Shown here piece after piece: positions 54,035-64,000 of a DNA stretch of 64,000 nucleotides (its first letter is position 1; each line of letters begins with the position of its first letter). Made by a program: the position numbers and the translations under genes. Below the pieces are notes generated by a model. The model worked only from the letters and a program-made list of their open reading frames with translations. It ran no database searches and was not told the origin of the DNA. Source of the DNA: Cupriavidus sp. D384 (lineage in GTDB: Bacteria; Pseudomonadota; Gammaproteobacteria; Burkholderiales; Burkholderiaceae); NCBI RefSeq assembly GCF_001652915.1, contig NZ_BBQI01000024.1, forward strand, positions 144,030 to 208,029, read 5' to 3'.

Positions 54035-55642
54035 ATGCCCACGCTGGAAACCAAACTGAACGCACGCTCGGAATCGTTCAAGGCCAATGCCGAGACCATG
54101 CAGGCGCTGGTGGCCGACCTCAGGCAGAAGATCGCGAAGCTGGCCGAAGGCGGCGGCGAGGATGCCCGAGCCAAGCACCTGGGCCGCGGCAAGCTGCTGC
54201 CGCGCGACCGCGTGCAGCAGCTGCTTGATCCGGGCACGCCGTTCCTGGAACTGTCGCAACTGGCCGCGTACGACATGTACGACAATGCGGCCCCCGGCGC
54301 TGGCGTCATCACCGGCATCGGCCGTGTGGCCGGCCAGGAGTGCGTGATCGTCTGCAACGACGCCACGGTCAAGGGCGGTACCTACTACCCGATGACAGTC
54401 AAGAAGCATGTGCGCGCGCAGGAGATCGCCGAGCAGAACAACCTGCCGTGCATCTACCTGGTGGACTCCGGCGGCGCCAATCTGCCGAACCAGGACGACG
54501 TGTTCCCGGATCGCGATCATTTCGGCCGCATTTTCTACAACCAGGCCAACCTGTCGGCCAAGGGCATTCCGCAGATCGCCGTGGTGATGGGCTCGTGCAC
54601 GGCCGGCGGCGCCTATGTGCCGGCGATGAGCGACGAGTCGATCATCGTCAAGAACCAGGGCACGATTTTCCTGGGCGGCCCGCCGCTGGTGAAGGCGGCC
54701 ACGGGCGAGGAAGTCAGCGCCGAGGACCTGGGCGGAGCCGACGTGCATACGCGGCTGTCTGGCGTGGCCGACTACTTCGCGCAGAACGACCATCATGCGC
54801 TGAGCCTGGCCCGCAATATCGTGCAGCACCTGAATCGCCGCAAGCCGGACCAGATCCGCCTGCACGAACCGCAGGAGCCGCTGTATCCGGTGGAAGAGCT
54901 TTATGGCGTGATTCCTACCGACACGCGCAAGCCGTATGACGTGCGCGAGGTCATCGCCCGCATCGTCGACGGATCGGAATTCGACGAATTCAAGGCGCGC
55001 TACGGCACCACGCTGGTCTGCGGCTTTGCGCGGATCTGGGGCTACCCGGTGGGCATCATCGCCAACAACGGCATCCTGTTCTCGGAGTCGGCGTTGAAGG
55101 GCGCGCACTTCATCGAGCTGTGTTGCCAGCGCAAGATCCCGCTGGTGTTCCTGCAGAACATCACCGGCTTCATGGTGGGCCGCAAGTACGAGAACGAAGG
55201 CATCGCGCGCAACGGCGCCAAGATGGTGACGGCCGTGGCCACCGCCCAGGTGCCCAAGTTCACGGTGATCATCGGCGGGTCGTTCGGCGCCGGCAACTAC
55301 GGCATGTGCGGCCGCGCCTATTCGCCCCGATTCCTGTGGATGTGGCCGAACGCGCGCATCTCGGTGATGGGGGGCGAGCAGGCGGCCAGCGTGCTCGCCA
55401 CGGTGCGCCGCGACGGCATCGAGTCGAAGGGCGGCCAATGGGGCGCCGACGAGGAAGAAGCATTCAAGGCCCCGATCCGCGACCAGTACGAGCGCCAGGG
55501 GCATCCGTACTACGCCAGCGCGCGGCTCTGGGACGATGGTGTCATCGACCCGGCGCAGACCCGCACGGTGCTGGGCCTCGGTCTTTCCGCCAGCCTCAAT
55601 GCGCCGATCGGCGACATGAAGTTCGGCGTATTCCGCATGTAG
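54035..55642 (+). CDS. liuB: Methylcrotonyl-CoA carboxylase, carboxyltransferase (beta) subunit
   Basis: Carboxyltransferase of 3-methylcrotonyl-CoA carboxylase, which moves CO2 from carboxybiotin to 3-methylcrotonyl-CoA, giving 3-methylglutaconyl-CoA. The 535-residue protein shows the crotonase-like N-domain ('[19 protein letters not shown]', '[27 protein letters not shown]'). The C-domain has '[29 protein letters not shown]' and '[19 protein letters not shown]'. These phrases match the MCC beta rather than the propionyl-CoA group. The frame is open from 53966, but GGAAGAGA before ATG 54035 decides the start. The biotin-carrying subunit is 6.6 kb downstream at 62280. Confidence 0.95.
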   Translation: MPTLETKLNARSESFKANAETMQALVADLRQKIAKLAEGGGEDARAKHLGRGKLLPRDRVQQLLDPGTPFLELSQLAAYDMYDNAAPGAGVITGIGRVAGQECVIVCNDATVKGGTYYPMTVKKHVRAQEIAEQNNLPCIYLVDSGGANLPNQDDVFPDRDHFGRIFYNQANLSAKGIPQIAVVMGSCTAGGAYVPAMSDESIIVKNQGTIFLGGPPLVKAATGEEVSAEDLGGADVHTRLSGVADYFAQNDHHALSLARNIVQHLNRRKPDQIRLHEPQEPLYPVEELYGVIPTDTRKPYDVREVIARIVDGSEFDEFKARYGTTLVCGFARIWGYPVGIIANNGILFSESALKGAHFIELCCQRKIPLVFLQNITGFMVGRKYENEGIARNGAKMVTAVATAQVPKFTVIIGGSFGAGNYGMCGRAYSPRFLWMWPNARISVMGGEQAASVLATVRRDGIESKGGQWGADEEEAFKAPIRDQYERQGHPYYASARLWDDGVIDPAQTRTVLGLGLSASLNAPIGDMKFGVFRM

Positions 55643-55686
55643 TTTTTTCTTGTTTGATTGTTTTTTCTGGAAGGTTGGTTGTTGTC

Positions 55687-56613
55687 ATGTCCCGTGTTGT
55701 TCCCACCACCTGCCGCGCAGTGGTTGCGCTGGCCGCGTTGGCCTGCATCGTGTGGTGCGGGCCGGCCATCGCGCAGGTGGCGATGCCGGCGCAGTCGGTC
55801 GAGCAGGTGGTAATGGTGCCGAAGGTGGGGATGGAAACCACCGTCGACCTGGAAACCACGATCTTCCGGCCGGCCGGCGAAGGGCCGTTCCCGATGGTGG
55901 TGATCAACCACGGCAAGTCGCCGGGCAAGCCCGCGTTCCAGGGCCGTGCGCGATTTGCCGCGCAGACGGCCGAGTTCGTGCGGCGCGGCTATGTGGTGGC
56001 GCTGCCGATGCGGCAGGGGTTTTCCAAGTCGGGCGGGCAGTACGTGGGCGGCAGCTGCGACGTGCGCGGCAACGGCATGATGCAGGCCGAAGACGTGGTG
56101 GCGGTGCTGGACTACCTGGTGCAGCAGCCCTATGTCGATGCCACGCGCATCGTCGTCATCGGCCAGTCGCATGGCGGCCTGTCGACCATGGCGTTGTCGG
56201 CCATCGGCTACCCCGGTGTGGTGGGTGTGGTCAATTTCGCGGGCGGCCTGCGCAACGACAACTGCGTGGGCTGGGAGAACAACCTGATCGACGCATTCGG
56301 TGACTACGGGCGCGGGGCGCGCTATCCGTCGCTGTGGGTCTACGGCGACAACGACAGCTACTGGCCGTGGCCGCTGCCCGAGCGCATGTTCAACAGCTAC
56401 AAGGCCAACGCCAGCGGAGCGGCAAAGGATGCGCGCTTCGTCGACGTGGGCGAATTCGACGGCGATTCGCACCGCCTGTTCAGCAACCGCGCCGGCGTGG
56501 CCGTGTGGCTGCCAGAGGTGGACGTGTTCTTCCGGCACCTGGGCTTGCCGTTCGACGAGGTCCCCGAACGGACCCAGCCCGCCAGAGCGAAGACCGCCGG
56601 CCAGACATCCTGA
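55687..56613 (+). CDS. Secreted alpha/beta hydrolase (dienelactone-hydrolase-like)
   Basis: A 308-residue exported hydrolase. The signal peptide is VVALAALACIVWCGPAIA, cleaved near residue 29. The mature enzyme has an alpha/beta-hydrolase fold with the oxyanion 'MVVINHGKSPG', nucleophile elbow GQSHGG (central Ser), an acid near 'VYGDNDSYWPW' and a late His in 'DGDSHRLFSN'. The layout is like acetyl-xylan-esterase/dienelactone hydrolase-type proteins. It interrupts the liu genes, lying between liuB and liuC, after a T-rich 44-bp spacer that is unusual here. Role in leucine breakdown is not obvious. Confidence 0.83.
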   Translation: MSRVVPTTCRAVVALAALACIVWCGPAIAQVAMPAQSVEQVVMVPKVGMETTVDLETTIFRPAGEGPFPMVVINHGKSPGKPAFQGRARFAAQTAEFVRRGYVVALPMRQGFSKSGGQYVGGSCDVRGNGMMQAEDVVAVLDYLVQQPYVDATRIVVIGQSHGGLSTMALSAIGYPGVVGVVNFAGGLRNDNCVGWENNLIDAFGDYGRGARYPSLWVYGDNDSYWPWPLPERMFNSYKANASGAAKDARFVDVGEFDGDSHRLFSNRAGVAVWLPEVDVFFRHLGLPFDEVPERTQPARAKTAGQTS

Positions 56614-56636
56614 CAATCCAGGAACCAGGAGGAGAC

Positions 56637-57425
56637 ATGCAATTCACCACGCTTTCAGTGACCGCCGAGCGCCATATCGCCACGGTCACGCTGAACCGGC
56701 CCGATGTGCGCAATGCGTTCAACGAGACGGTCATCGCCGAACTGACCGGCGCCTTCCGGGCGCTGGGTGACACGCCCGAGGTGCGGGCCATCGTGCTGAC
56801 CGGCAATGGCCCCGCGTTCTGCGCGGGCGCCGACCTGAACTGGATGAAGAAGATGGCCGGCTACTCGGACGACGAGAACCGTGCCGATGCGCTGACGCTG
56901 GCGCAGATGCTCCACACGGTCTGGGTCTGCCCCAAGCCCGTGATCGCGCGGGTCCAGGGCGATACCTACGCCGGCGGCATGGGGCTGGTGGCGGCCTGCG
57001 ATATCGCGGTGGCGTCGGCCACGGCCAACTTCTGCCTGTCCGAGGCAAAGCTGGGCCTGCTGCCCGCCACGATCAGCCCCTATGTGATCCGCGCGATGGG
57101 CGAGCAGGCGGCGCGCCGCTATTTCATTACCGCCGAGCGGTTCGATGCCGCCGAGGCGCTGCGCGTGGGATTCCTGCACGCGGTGGTGCCGCCGCAGGAC
57201 CTGGATGAAAAGGTGGCCGAGATCGCCGCCACGCTGGCGGGCAACAGCCCCAATGCCGTGCGCGAGAGCAAGCGGCTGGTGCAGGATGTGGCAGGCCGCG
57301 AGATCGACAGCGACCTGCTGGCCGATACCGCCAACCGGATCGCAGCGATCCGCGCGTCTGACGAAGGGCGCGAGGGCGTGCGGTCGTTCCTGGAAAAGCG
57401 CGCGCCATCGTGGAAACCGCAGTAG
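56637..57425 (+). CDS. liuC: Methylglutaconyl-CoA hydratase
   Basis: A 262-residue crotonase-family enzyme. The N-terminal oxyanion segment 'VRAIVLTGNGPAFCAGADLNWMKKM' (about 48-72) is the feature that marks methylglutaconyl-CoA hydratases ('CAGADLNWMK'). It is followed by 'KPVIARVQGDTYAGGMGLVAACDIAVA' (about 100-126) and 'FCLSEAKLGLLPATISPYV'. It hydrates 3-methylglutaconyl-CoA to HMG-CoA. The frame is open from 56334, but AGGAGGAGA before ATG 56637 decides the start. The next enzyme, HMG-CoA lyase, is not in the window. Confidence 0.93.
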   Translation: MQFTTLSVTAERHIATVTLNRPDVRNAFNETVIAELTGAFRALGDTPEVRAIVLTGNGPAFCAGADLNWMKKMAGYSDDENRADALTLAQMLHTVWVCPKPVIARVQGDTYAGGMGLVAACDIAVASATANFCLSEAKLGLLPATISPYVIRAMGEQAARRYFITAERFDAAEALRVGFLHAVVPPQDLDEKVAEIAATLAGNSPNAVRESKRLVQDVAGREIDSDLLADTANRIAAIRASDEGREGVRSFLEKRAPSWKPQ

Positions 57426-57444
57426 CGCGGGATGCTGGAGATCT

Positions 57445-57476
57445 GCGCCCCTCTCCCACTCGCGGGAGAGGGGCGC
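57445..57476. repeat. Palindromic intergenic repeat, copy 2
   Basis: Perfect 13-bp inverted repeat GCGCCCCTCTCCC (57445-57457) / GGGAGAGGGGCGC (57464-57476) with a 6-nt loop, 19 bp after the liuC stop. It shares its CCTCTC / GAGAGG core with the copy at 19150. There is no T-run. The rest of the 57426-57763 gap holds only the bioA leader; no BioR-type or BirA-type operator was seen. Confidence 0.6.
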
Positions 57477-57763
57477 AACCAGAAGCTTGCAAAGACGGCG
57501 GCCGCCACACAATTTTTAGCAGACATTTGCCAGACGTTACCCGCGAGAAGCGCGACTCCAGGTGCCATGCGCGGCACGGCAGCCGGCAACATCGCGCTAT
57601 TTCGCTCAATCTGATGCTAACGCGCTGACGGCGCCCGGTTTGCCAAGACAAGACGGACCTTCCTAACATGAGCCTCCCCAATCCGCCCGCAGCCCCAGCG
57701 CGTCCCGGCCTTGCCGTGACTGGCGCCGGCATGGGCGGACCTGGCAATCAAAGGAGGGTCCCC

Positions 57764-59179
57764 TTGACACATCCTGTCCCCAATCCCGCCGGCGCCGCCG
57801 TCGATGACATGACGCTTGCGGCACGCAGCCAGCAGGCCGTCTGGCATCCGTGCACGCGCCTGCGCCCTGACGCGGCCGACAACGAGCCGCCGCTGGCTAT
57901 CGCCCGTGGCGAAGGGCCGTGGCTGATCGATACCGATGGCCGCCGCTATTTCGACGCCATCAGCTCGTGGTGGGTCAACCTGTTCGGCCATGCCAACCCG
58001 GCGATCAACGCCGCGCTGGTCGCGCAACTGAACACGCTCGAGCACGTGATGCTGGCCGGCTGCACCCACGCGCCGGCCGTGGAACTGGCCGAGCGGCTCG
58101 AAGCGCTGACCGGCGGCGTGCTGGGCAATGCGTTCTATGCGTCTGACGGCGCGTCGGCAGTGGAAATCGCGCTCAAGATGAGCTTCCACTACTGGCGCAA
58201 CACGGGCCTGTCGGCCAAGCGCGAGTTCGTGTGCCTGCGCCACGGCTACCACGGCGAAACCGTGGGCGCGCTGGCCGTGACCGACGTGGAGATCTTCCGC
58301 GATGCCTACGACCCGCTGACGCGCCGCGCCCATGTGGTGATGTCGCCCGATGCGCGCCAGGCCGGTCGCGGCGAGTCAGCCGCCGGTGTGGCAACCCGCG
58401 CGCTGGCCGAACTCGAAGCGCTGCTGCGCGAGCGCGCGGGCCAGATCGCCGCGCTGATCGTCGAGCCGCTGGTGCAGGGCGCCGCCGGCATGGCAATGTA
58501 CGACCCGTCCTATCTGGAAGGTGCCCGTGCGCTGTGCGACCGCTATCGCGTGCACCTGATCGCCGACGAGATCGCCGTGGGCTGCGGCCGCACCGGCACA
58601 TTCTTCGCGTGGGAACAGGCGCGCGGCGGCGAGCCTGTCCCGGCGCATGCCTGGCCCGATTTCCTGTGCCTGTCGAAGGGCATCACGGGCGGCTACCTGC
58701 CGCTGTCGCTGGTGCTGTCGCGCCCGGAAATCCAGCGCGCCTTCGTGGCCGACGACATCGCGCGCAGCTTCCTGCATTCGCATTCGTACACGGGCAACCC
58801 GCTGGCCTGCCGTGCGGCACTGGCTACGCTGGACCTGTTCGCATCGGACGACGTGCTGGCCCGCAACCGCGAACGCGCCCAATGGCTGGCCCAAGCGATG
58901 GCCGGCATTGCCGCAGACCCCCGCGTAAGCCACGTGCGCCAGTGCGGCATGATCTGGGCTGCCGATATCGACCCCGAGGCCGCCGGCCCTGACTTTGCGG
59001 CGCGCTTCCACCTTGCCGCACGCGAGCGCGGCGTGCTGGCGCGGCCGATCGGCAACACGCTGTACGTGATGCCGCCCTATGTATTCGACGCCGCGCTGGC
59101 CAACTGGCTCGGCGAGCAATTGCTGGTCACGCTGCAGGCAGTACTGGCACCTGACGAGGAGGCACGCCATGCTGCTTGA
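57764..59179 (+). CDS. bioA: Adenosylmethionine--8-amino-7-oxononanoate transaminase
   Basis: PLP enzyme that makes 7,8-diaminopelargonate from KAPA, using S-adenosylmethionine as amino donor. About 471 residues. 'WHPCTRL' near the N-terminus and '[16 protein letters not shown]' are BioA signatures. '[15 protein letters not shown]', the cofactor '[21 protein letters not shown]' and the Schiff-base Lys in '[16 protein letters not shown]' follow. Three starts are possible: ATG 57668, TTG 57764 and ATG 57809. AAGGAGGG lies 6-7 bp before TTG 57764, by far the best ribosome-binding site, so TTG is chosen. It overlaps bioF by 11 bp. Confidence 0.93.
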   Translation: MTHPVPNPAGAAVDDMTLAARSQQAVWHPCTRLRPDAADNEPPLAIARGEGPWLIDTDGRRYFDAISSWWVNLFGHANPAINAALVAQLNTLEHVMLAGCTHAPAVELAERLEALTGGVLGNAFYASDGASAVEIALKMSFHYWRNTGLSAKREFVCLRHGYHGETVGALAVTDVEIFRDAYDPLTRRAHVVMSPDARQAGRGESAAGVATRALAELEALLRERAGQIAALIVEPLVQGAAGMAMYDPSYLEGARALCDRYRVHLIADEIAVGCGRTGTFFAWEQARGGEPVPAHAWPDFLCLSKGITGGYLPLSLVLSRPEIQRAFVADDIARSFLHSHSYTGNPLACRAALATLDLFASDDVLARNRERAQWLAQAMAGIAADPRVSHVRQCGMIWAADIDPEAAGPDFAARFHLAARERGVLARPIGNTLYVMPPYVFDAALANWLGEQLLVTLQAVLAPDEEARHAA

Positions 59180-60389
59180 CCACCTGAAACGCGCCGCTGC
59201 GGCGCGTGAAACCGAGGCGCTGACGCGCCGCCGGCGCATCGCCCATACCGCCTGCGCCCCGCACCAGTCGGTCGGCGCCGTCGATGCCACGCCCACCCCG
59301 CTGCTGACCTTCTGCAGCAACGACTACCTGGGCCTGGCCAATCACGCGTCGATCGCCCACGCGCTGGCCGACGGCGCGCACCGCTACGGCGCCGGCAGTG
59401 GCGCGTCGCACCTGGTCAGCGGCCACTCGCTGGCCCATGCCCAGCTGGAGCACGAACTGGCACGCTGGATGGCGCCATATATCCCGCAGGCGCAGGCGCT
59501 GTACTTCTGCACGGGCTACATGGCGAACCTGGCGGTGCTGACATCGCTGGGCACGGCCGATGCGACGCTGTTCTGCGAGACGCTCAACCATGCATCGCTG
59601 ATCGATGGCGCGCGTCTGGCGAAGGCCGACGTGCAGCGCTATCCGCATGGCGACACGCAGGTGCTGGATGCGCTGCTGCAGGCCAGCCAGGACAAGCTGA
59701 AGCTGATCGTCACCGACAGCGTGTTCAGCATGGACGGCGACCTGGCACCGCTGGCCGCGCTGCTGGCGCTGGCCGAGCGCCACGACGCATGGATCATCGT
59801 CGACGACGCGCACGGCTTTGGCGTGCTGGGCGGCAACGGCCATGGCGTGCTGGAGCACCTGGGCCTGCGCTCCGAACGGCTGGTCTATATCGGCACGCTG
59901 GGCAAGGCCGCCGGCGTGGCCGGTGCCTTCGTGGCGGCGCACGAGACGGTCATCGAACACCTGGTCAACACGGCGCGTCCGTATATCTATACGACGGCCG
60001 CGCCGCCGGCCGTGGCGCACGCGCTGCTGACCAGCCTGGAAATCATCGCTGGCGAGGAAGGGCACAGCCGGCGCGCCCATCTGGCCGATCTGATCGCGCA
60101 ACTGCGCCAGGGCCTGGCGGCGCTGGCCGCGCAGGCGGGCTGGACGCTGGGCGACAGCGATACCGCGATCCAGCCGCTGATCGTGGGCGATAACGCGGCA
60201 TCGCTGGCGCTGTCGGCGGCGCTGGAGGCCGACGGCATCCGCGTGGGCGCGATTCGTCCGCCCACGGTGCCGGCTGGCACGGCGCGCCTGCGCATCACGC
60301 TGTCGGCCTCGCATACGGCCGCCGACGTGGCGCGCCTGCTCGATGCCATCGCCCGCGCCATGCCGCGCCGGCACAAGGAGGCCGCATGA
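59169..60389 (+). CDS. bioF: 8-amino-7-oxononanoate synthase
   Basis: PLP-dependent enzyme that condenses pimeloyl-ACP (or -CoA) with alanine. The 406-residue protein has the AONS features '[12 protein letters not shown]' (about 51-62), '[13 protein letters not shown]', 'NHASLIDG', '[11 protein letters not shown]' and '[11 protein letters not shown]'. The PLP Lys is in '[12 protein letters not shown]'. The frame is open from 59079, but ATG 59169, with GAGGAGG 8 bp upstream, is the family start and overlaps the end of bioA. It is coupled to bioD through ATGA. Confidence 0.95.
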   Translation: MLLDHLKRAAAARETEALTRRRRIAHTACAPHQSVGAVDATPTPLLTFCSNDYLGLANHASIAHALADGAHRYGAGSGASHLVSGHSLAHAQLEHELARWMAPYIPQAQALYFCTGYMANLAVLTSLGTADATLFCETLNHASLIDGARLAKADVQRYPHGDTQVLDALLQASQDKLKLIVTDSVFSMDGDLAPLAALLALAERHDAWIIVDDAHGFGVLGGNGHGVLEHLGLRSERLVYIGTLGKAAGVAGAFVAAHETVIEHLVNTARPYIYTTAAPPAVAHALLTSLEIIAGEEGHSRRAHLADLIAQLRQGLAALAAQAGWTLGDSDTAIQPLIVGDNAASLALSAALEADGIRVGAIRPPTVPAGTARLRITLSASHTAADVARLLDAIARAMPRRHKEAA

Positions 60390-61135
60390 TTGCCAACAAG
60401 CCGGAGCGCTTTGCCTGCTTCGTCACGGGAACCGACACCGGCGTGGGCAAGACCCACGCCACCGCCACGCTGCTGCACGCCCTGTACGGGGCCGGCTACA
60501 GCACGGTGGGCATGAAGCCCGTGGCAGCCGGCGGCGAGTGGCTCGATGACCGCTGGCAGAACGACGATGTCGACCAGCTGCGTGCGGCGGGTTCGGTGAT
60601 CGTGCCGCAGGAAGAGATGTGCCCGTTCTTCTTCCGCACGCCGGCATCGCCGCACCTGGCCGCCGCGCTGGAAGGCGAGCGCATCACGCGCGGGCCGATC
60701 CGGGCCGCGTTCGACTCGCTGTGCACCAAGGCCGATGCCGTGGTGGTGGAGGGCGTGGGCGGCTTTGTCGTGCCGCTGGACGTGGGCGCGGTGCGGTGGA
60801 ATACCGCCGACCTGGCCGCGATGCTGGACCTGCCCGTGATCATGGTGGTGGGCGTGCGGCTGGGCTGCCTGAGCCACGCGATGCTGACCGCCGAGGCGGT
60901 ACGCGCACGCGGCCTGAGGCTGGCCGGCTGGATCGCCAACCGCATCGACCCGGACATGCTGCTGCCTGCCGAGAACATCGTCACGCTGCAGGACGCGCTG
61001 GACGCACCGATGCTGGGCGAACTGCCCTGGCAGGTGGCGCCAGCCGTTGCCGCCCAACACCTGGACCTTGCGCCGCTGCTGGCAAGCATGCCGCCGGTTG
61101 CAGCCTCCAACATTGCCGCGCCGCGTCACGCCTGA
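60386..61135 (+). CDS. bioD: Dethiobiotin synthetase
   Basis: ATP-dependent carboxylase that closes the ureido ring of dethiobiotin, using CO2 and diaminopelargonate. The 249-residue protein shows the P-loop GTDTGVGKT at 15-23 and '[10 protein letters not shown]'. '[11 protein letters not shown]' (about 115-125) and '[15 protein letters not shown]' are also present. It overlaps bioF by 4 bp. Third gene of a bioA-F-D-B run. Confidence 0.95.
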   Translation: MIANKPERFACFVTGTDTGVGKTHATATLLHALYGAGYSTVGMKPVAAGGEWLDDRWQNDDVDQLRAAGSVIVPQEEMCPFFFRTPASPHLAAALEGERITRGPIRAAFDSLCTKADAVVVEGVGGFVVPLDVGAVRWNTADLAAMLDLPVIMVVGVRLGCLSHAMLTAEAVRARGLRLAGWIANRIDPDMLLPAENIVTLQDALDAPMLGELPWQVAPAVAAQHLDLAPLLASMPPVAASNIAAPRHA

Positions 61136-61172
61136 CCCGCGCATCGTGAAACCGAATACGTATTCCCCGAAC

Positions 61173-62213
61173 ATGACTCAAATCGCTGAAACCCAGACCG
61201 TCGCCACCATCTCCGCCGAATCGCTGCGCCAGTCGGCCCGCAACATCGCCGCTGCCGCGCCCAAGGAGGGCGACGCCTGGCGCGTGGACGACGTGGCCGC
61301 GCTGTTTGCCCTGCCATTCAACGACCTGCTGTTCCGTGCGCAGCAGGTGCACCGCGAGAATTTCGACGCCAACACCGTGCAGCTGTCGACGCTGCTGTCG
61401 ATCAAGACCGGCGGTTGCGAGGAAGATTGCGGCTACTGCCCGCAGAGCGCGCACCATGACGCGGGCGTGACGGCCGAGAAGCTGATGGACCTGGAAGCCG
61501 TGCTCGACGCCGCCAAGTCCGCCAAGGCAAACGGCGCCACGCGCTTCTGCATGGGCGCCGCATGGCGCAGCCCGAAGGACCGCCACCTGGAGCCGGTGAT
61601 CGACATGGTGCGCGAGGTGAAGGCGATGGGCCTGGAAACCTGCGTGACGCTGGGCATGCTCAAGGCCGAACAGGCACAGCGCCTGAAGGACGCGGGCCTG
61701 GACTACTACAACCACAACCTCGATACGTCGCCCGAGTTCTACGGCAAGATCATCACCACGCGCACGTACCAGGACCGCCTGGACACCATCGGTCATGTGC
61801 GTGACGCCGGTATCAATGTCTGCTGCGGCGGCATCGTGGGCATGGGCGAGGCGCGCGAGGCGCGTGCCGGCCTGATCGCGCAGCTGGCCAACATGGACCC
61901 GTACCCCGAGTCGGTGCCCATCAACAACCTGGTGCAGGTGGAGGGCACGCCGCTGGCGGGCACCGAAGCGCTGGACCCGTTCGAGTTCGTACGCACCATC
62001 GCCGTGGCACGCATCACGATGCCGCGCGCGATGGTGCGCCTGTCCGCCGGCCGCGAGGCCATGGACGAAGCGTTGCAGGCGCTGTGCTTCATGGCCGGCG
62101 CCAATTCCATTTTCTATGGCGAGAAGCTGCTGACGACCGGCAATCCGCAAGCCGAGCGCGACCGCGCCCTGCTGGCACGTCTCGATATCCGCGCCGAAGG
62201 TTACGCGGGGTAA
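61173..62213 (+). CDS. bioB: Biotin synthase
   Basis: Radical-SAM enzyme that inserts sulfur into dethiobiotin. The 346-residue protein has the 4Fe-4S CxxxCxxC motif Cys82-Cys86-Cys89 ([13 protein letters not shown]). It also has the 2Fe-2S ligands 'RFCMGAAWR', '[10 protein letters not shown]' and '[13 protein letters not shown]', and a conserved Arg in '[13 protein letters not shown]'. The frame is open from 61047, but ATG 61173 is the family start; only a weak ribosome-binding site precedes it. A separate bioC/bioH for pimeloyl synthesis is not in the window. It ends 66 bp before the biotin-carrying MCC subunit gene. Confidence 0.95.
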   Translation: MTQIAETQTVATISAESLRQSARNIAAAAPKEGDAWRVDDVAALFALPFNDLLFRAQQVHRENFDANTVQLSTLLSIKTGGCEEDCGYCPQSAHHDAGVTAEKLMDLEAVLDAAKSAKANGATRFCMGAAWRSPKDRHLEPVIDMVREVKAMGLETCVTLGMLKAEQAQRLKDAGLDYYNHNLDTSPEFYGKIITTRTYQDRLDTIGHVRDAGINVCCGGIVGMGEAREARAGLIAQLANMDPYPESVPINNLVQVEGTPLAGTEALDPFEFVRTIAVARITMPRAMVRLSAGREAMDEALQALCFMAGANSIFYGEKLLTTGNPQAERDRALLARLDIRAEGYAG

Positions 62214-62279
62214 GCGACGTACAACCTGCCGATCTGAAGGAGCCTGGCTCGCCTTGACCCGGAGACAAAGGGAGGAGCC

Positions 62280-64000
<1,721 letters not shown>

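Noticed and set aside
57764..57769. TTGACA as a -35 promoter box at bioA
   Set aside because: It coincides with the TTG start codon after a strong Shine-Dalgarno, and no -10 box follows at proper spacing.

Overview
The window is a contiguous, gene-dense, high-GC stretch of chromosome from a betaproteobacterium of the Burkholderiaceae, most likely Cupriavidus or a close Ralstonia relative. The evidence is the pairing of a LysR regulator with DUF2917, a PhaM-type polyhydroxyalkanoate granule protein, a cobalamin-dependent methionine synthase split into two genes, an overlapping birA-coaX pair, a stand-alone heptose-phosphate adenylyltransferase, and a LiuR-controlled leucine-degradation locus. 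The genus call is inference. I see no phage, insertion sequence, CRISPR array, rRNA or tRNA.

Layout. 1-6165: the end of rodA, DUF484-xerC, a LysR/DUF2917 divergent pair, then lipB and lipA (lipoate synthesis). 6507-11371: a 5-oxoproline locus (pxpB, pxpC, pxpA, two DUF969/DUF979 membrane proteins, and pyroglutamyl peptidase). 11409-16423 on the minus strand: an MCE/Mla-like lipid transport operon (STAS-permease, ATPase, MCE protein, lipoprotein) followed by a VanZ-like membrane protein. 16577-19136: birA, coaX and a SPOR-domain protein. 19184-24929 on the minus strand: hldE2, a diiron ferritin-like protein, phaM overlapping a patatin phospholipase, an enoyl-CoA hydratase and a FAH-family hydrolase. 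25044-28295: an IclR regulator, a TonB-shaped DUF3108 protein, an alpha/beta hydrolase and DUF3567. 28367-32857: a rhodanese, divergent from split metH. 33185-38095: a secreted Ala/Gly-rich protein, a two-component system with two response regulators, and small membrane proteins (DUF1328, DUF883-like) plus DUF1840. 38281-43428: argS, an FtsN-like SPOR protein, dsbA, a dehydrogenase and a cobalamin-binding-like protein. 43450-64000: the Liu region.

The Liu region is the most coherent system. LiuR (MerR family) is flanked by two 22-bp palindromes. One is perfect and fills the -35 element and spacer of the liuA promoter. Downstream in one direction lie isovaleryl-CoA dehydrogenase, isocitrate dehydrogenase kinase/phosphatase, carbonic anhydrase, a thiolase, a second acyl-CoA dehydrogenase, both methylcrotonyl-CoA carboxylase subunits and the methylglutaconyl-CoA hydratase. 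A complete bioA-bioF-bioD-bioB block sits between liuC and the biotin-carrying subunit. So the locus groups the carboxylase with genes for its cofactor, its bicarbonate supply and the switch to the glyoxylate shunt. The last gene runs off the right edge.

Most genes are ordinary housekeeping or catabolic genes. The parts most worth checking are regulatory: the LiuR operators, a possible Fur-type box at the diiron protein, palindromes at pxpB, aceK and the enoyl-CoA hydratase, and a long hairpin next to the ribosome-binding site of the small secreted protein. The gene linkages liu/bio/can/aceK, pxp/DUF969/DUF979 and phaM/patatin also merit checking. Start sites were moved from the longest reading frame wherever a ribosome-binding site, promoter or family N-terminus argued for a later codon.
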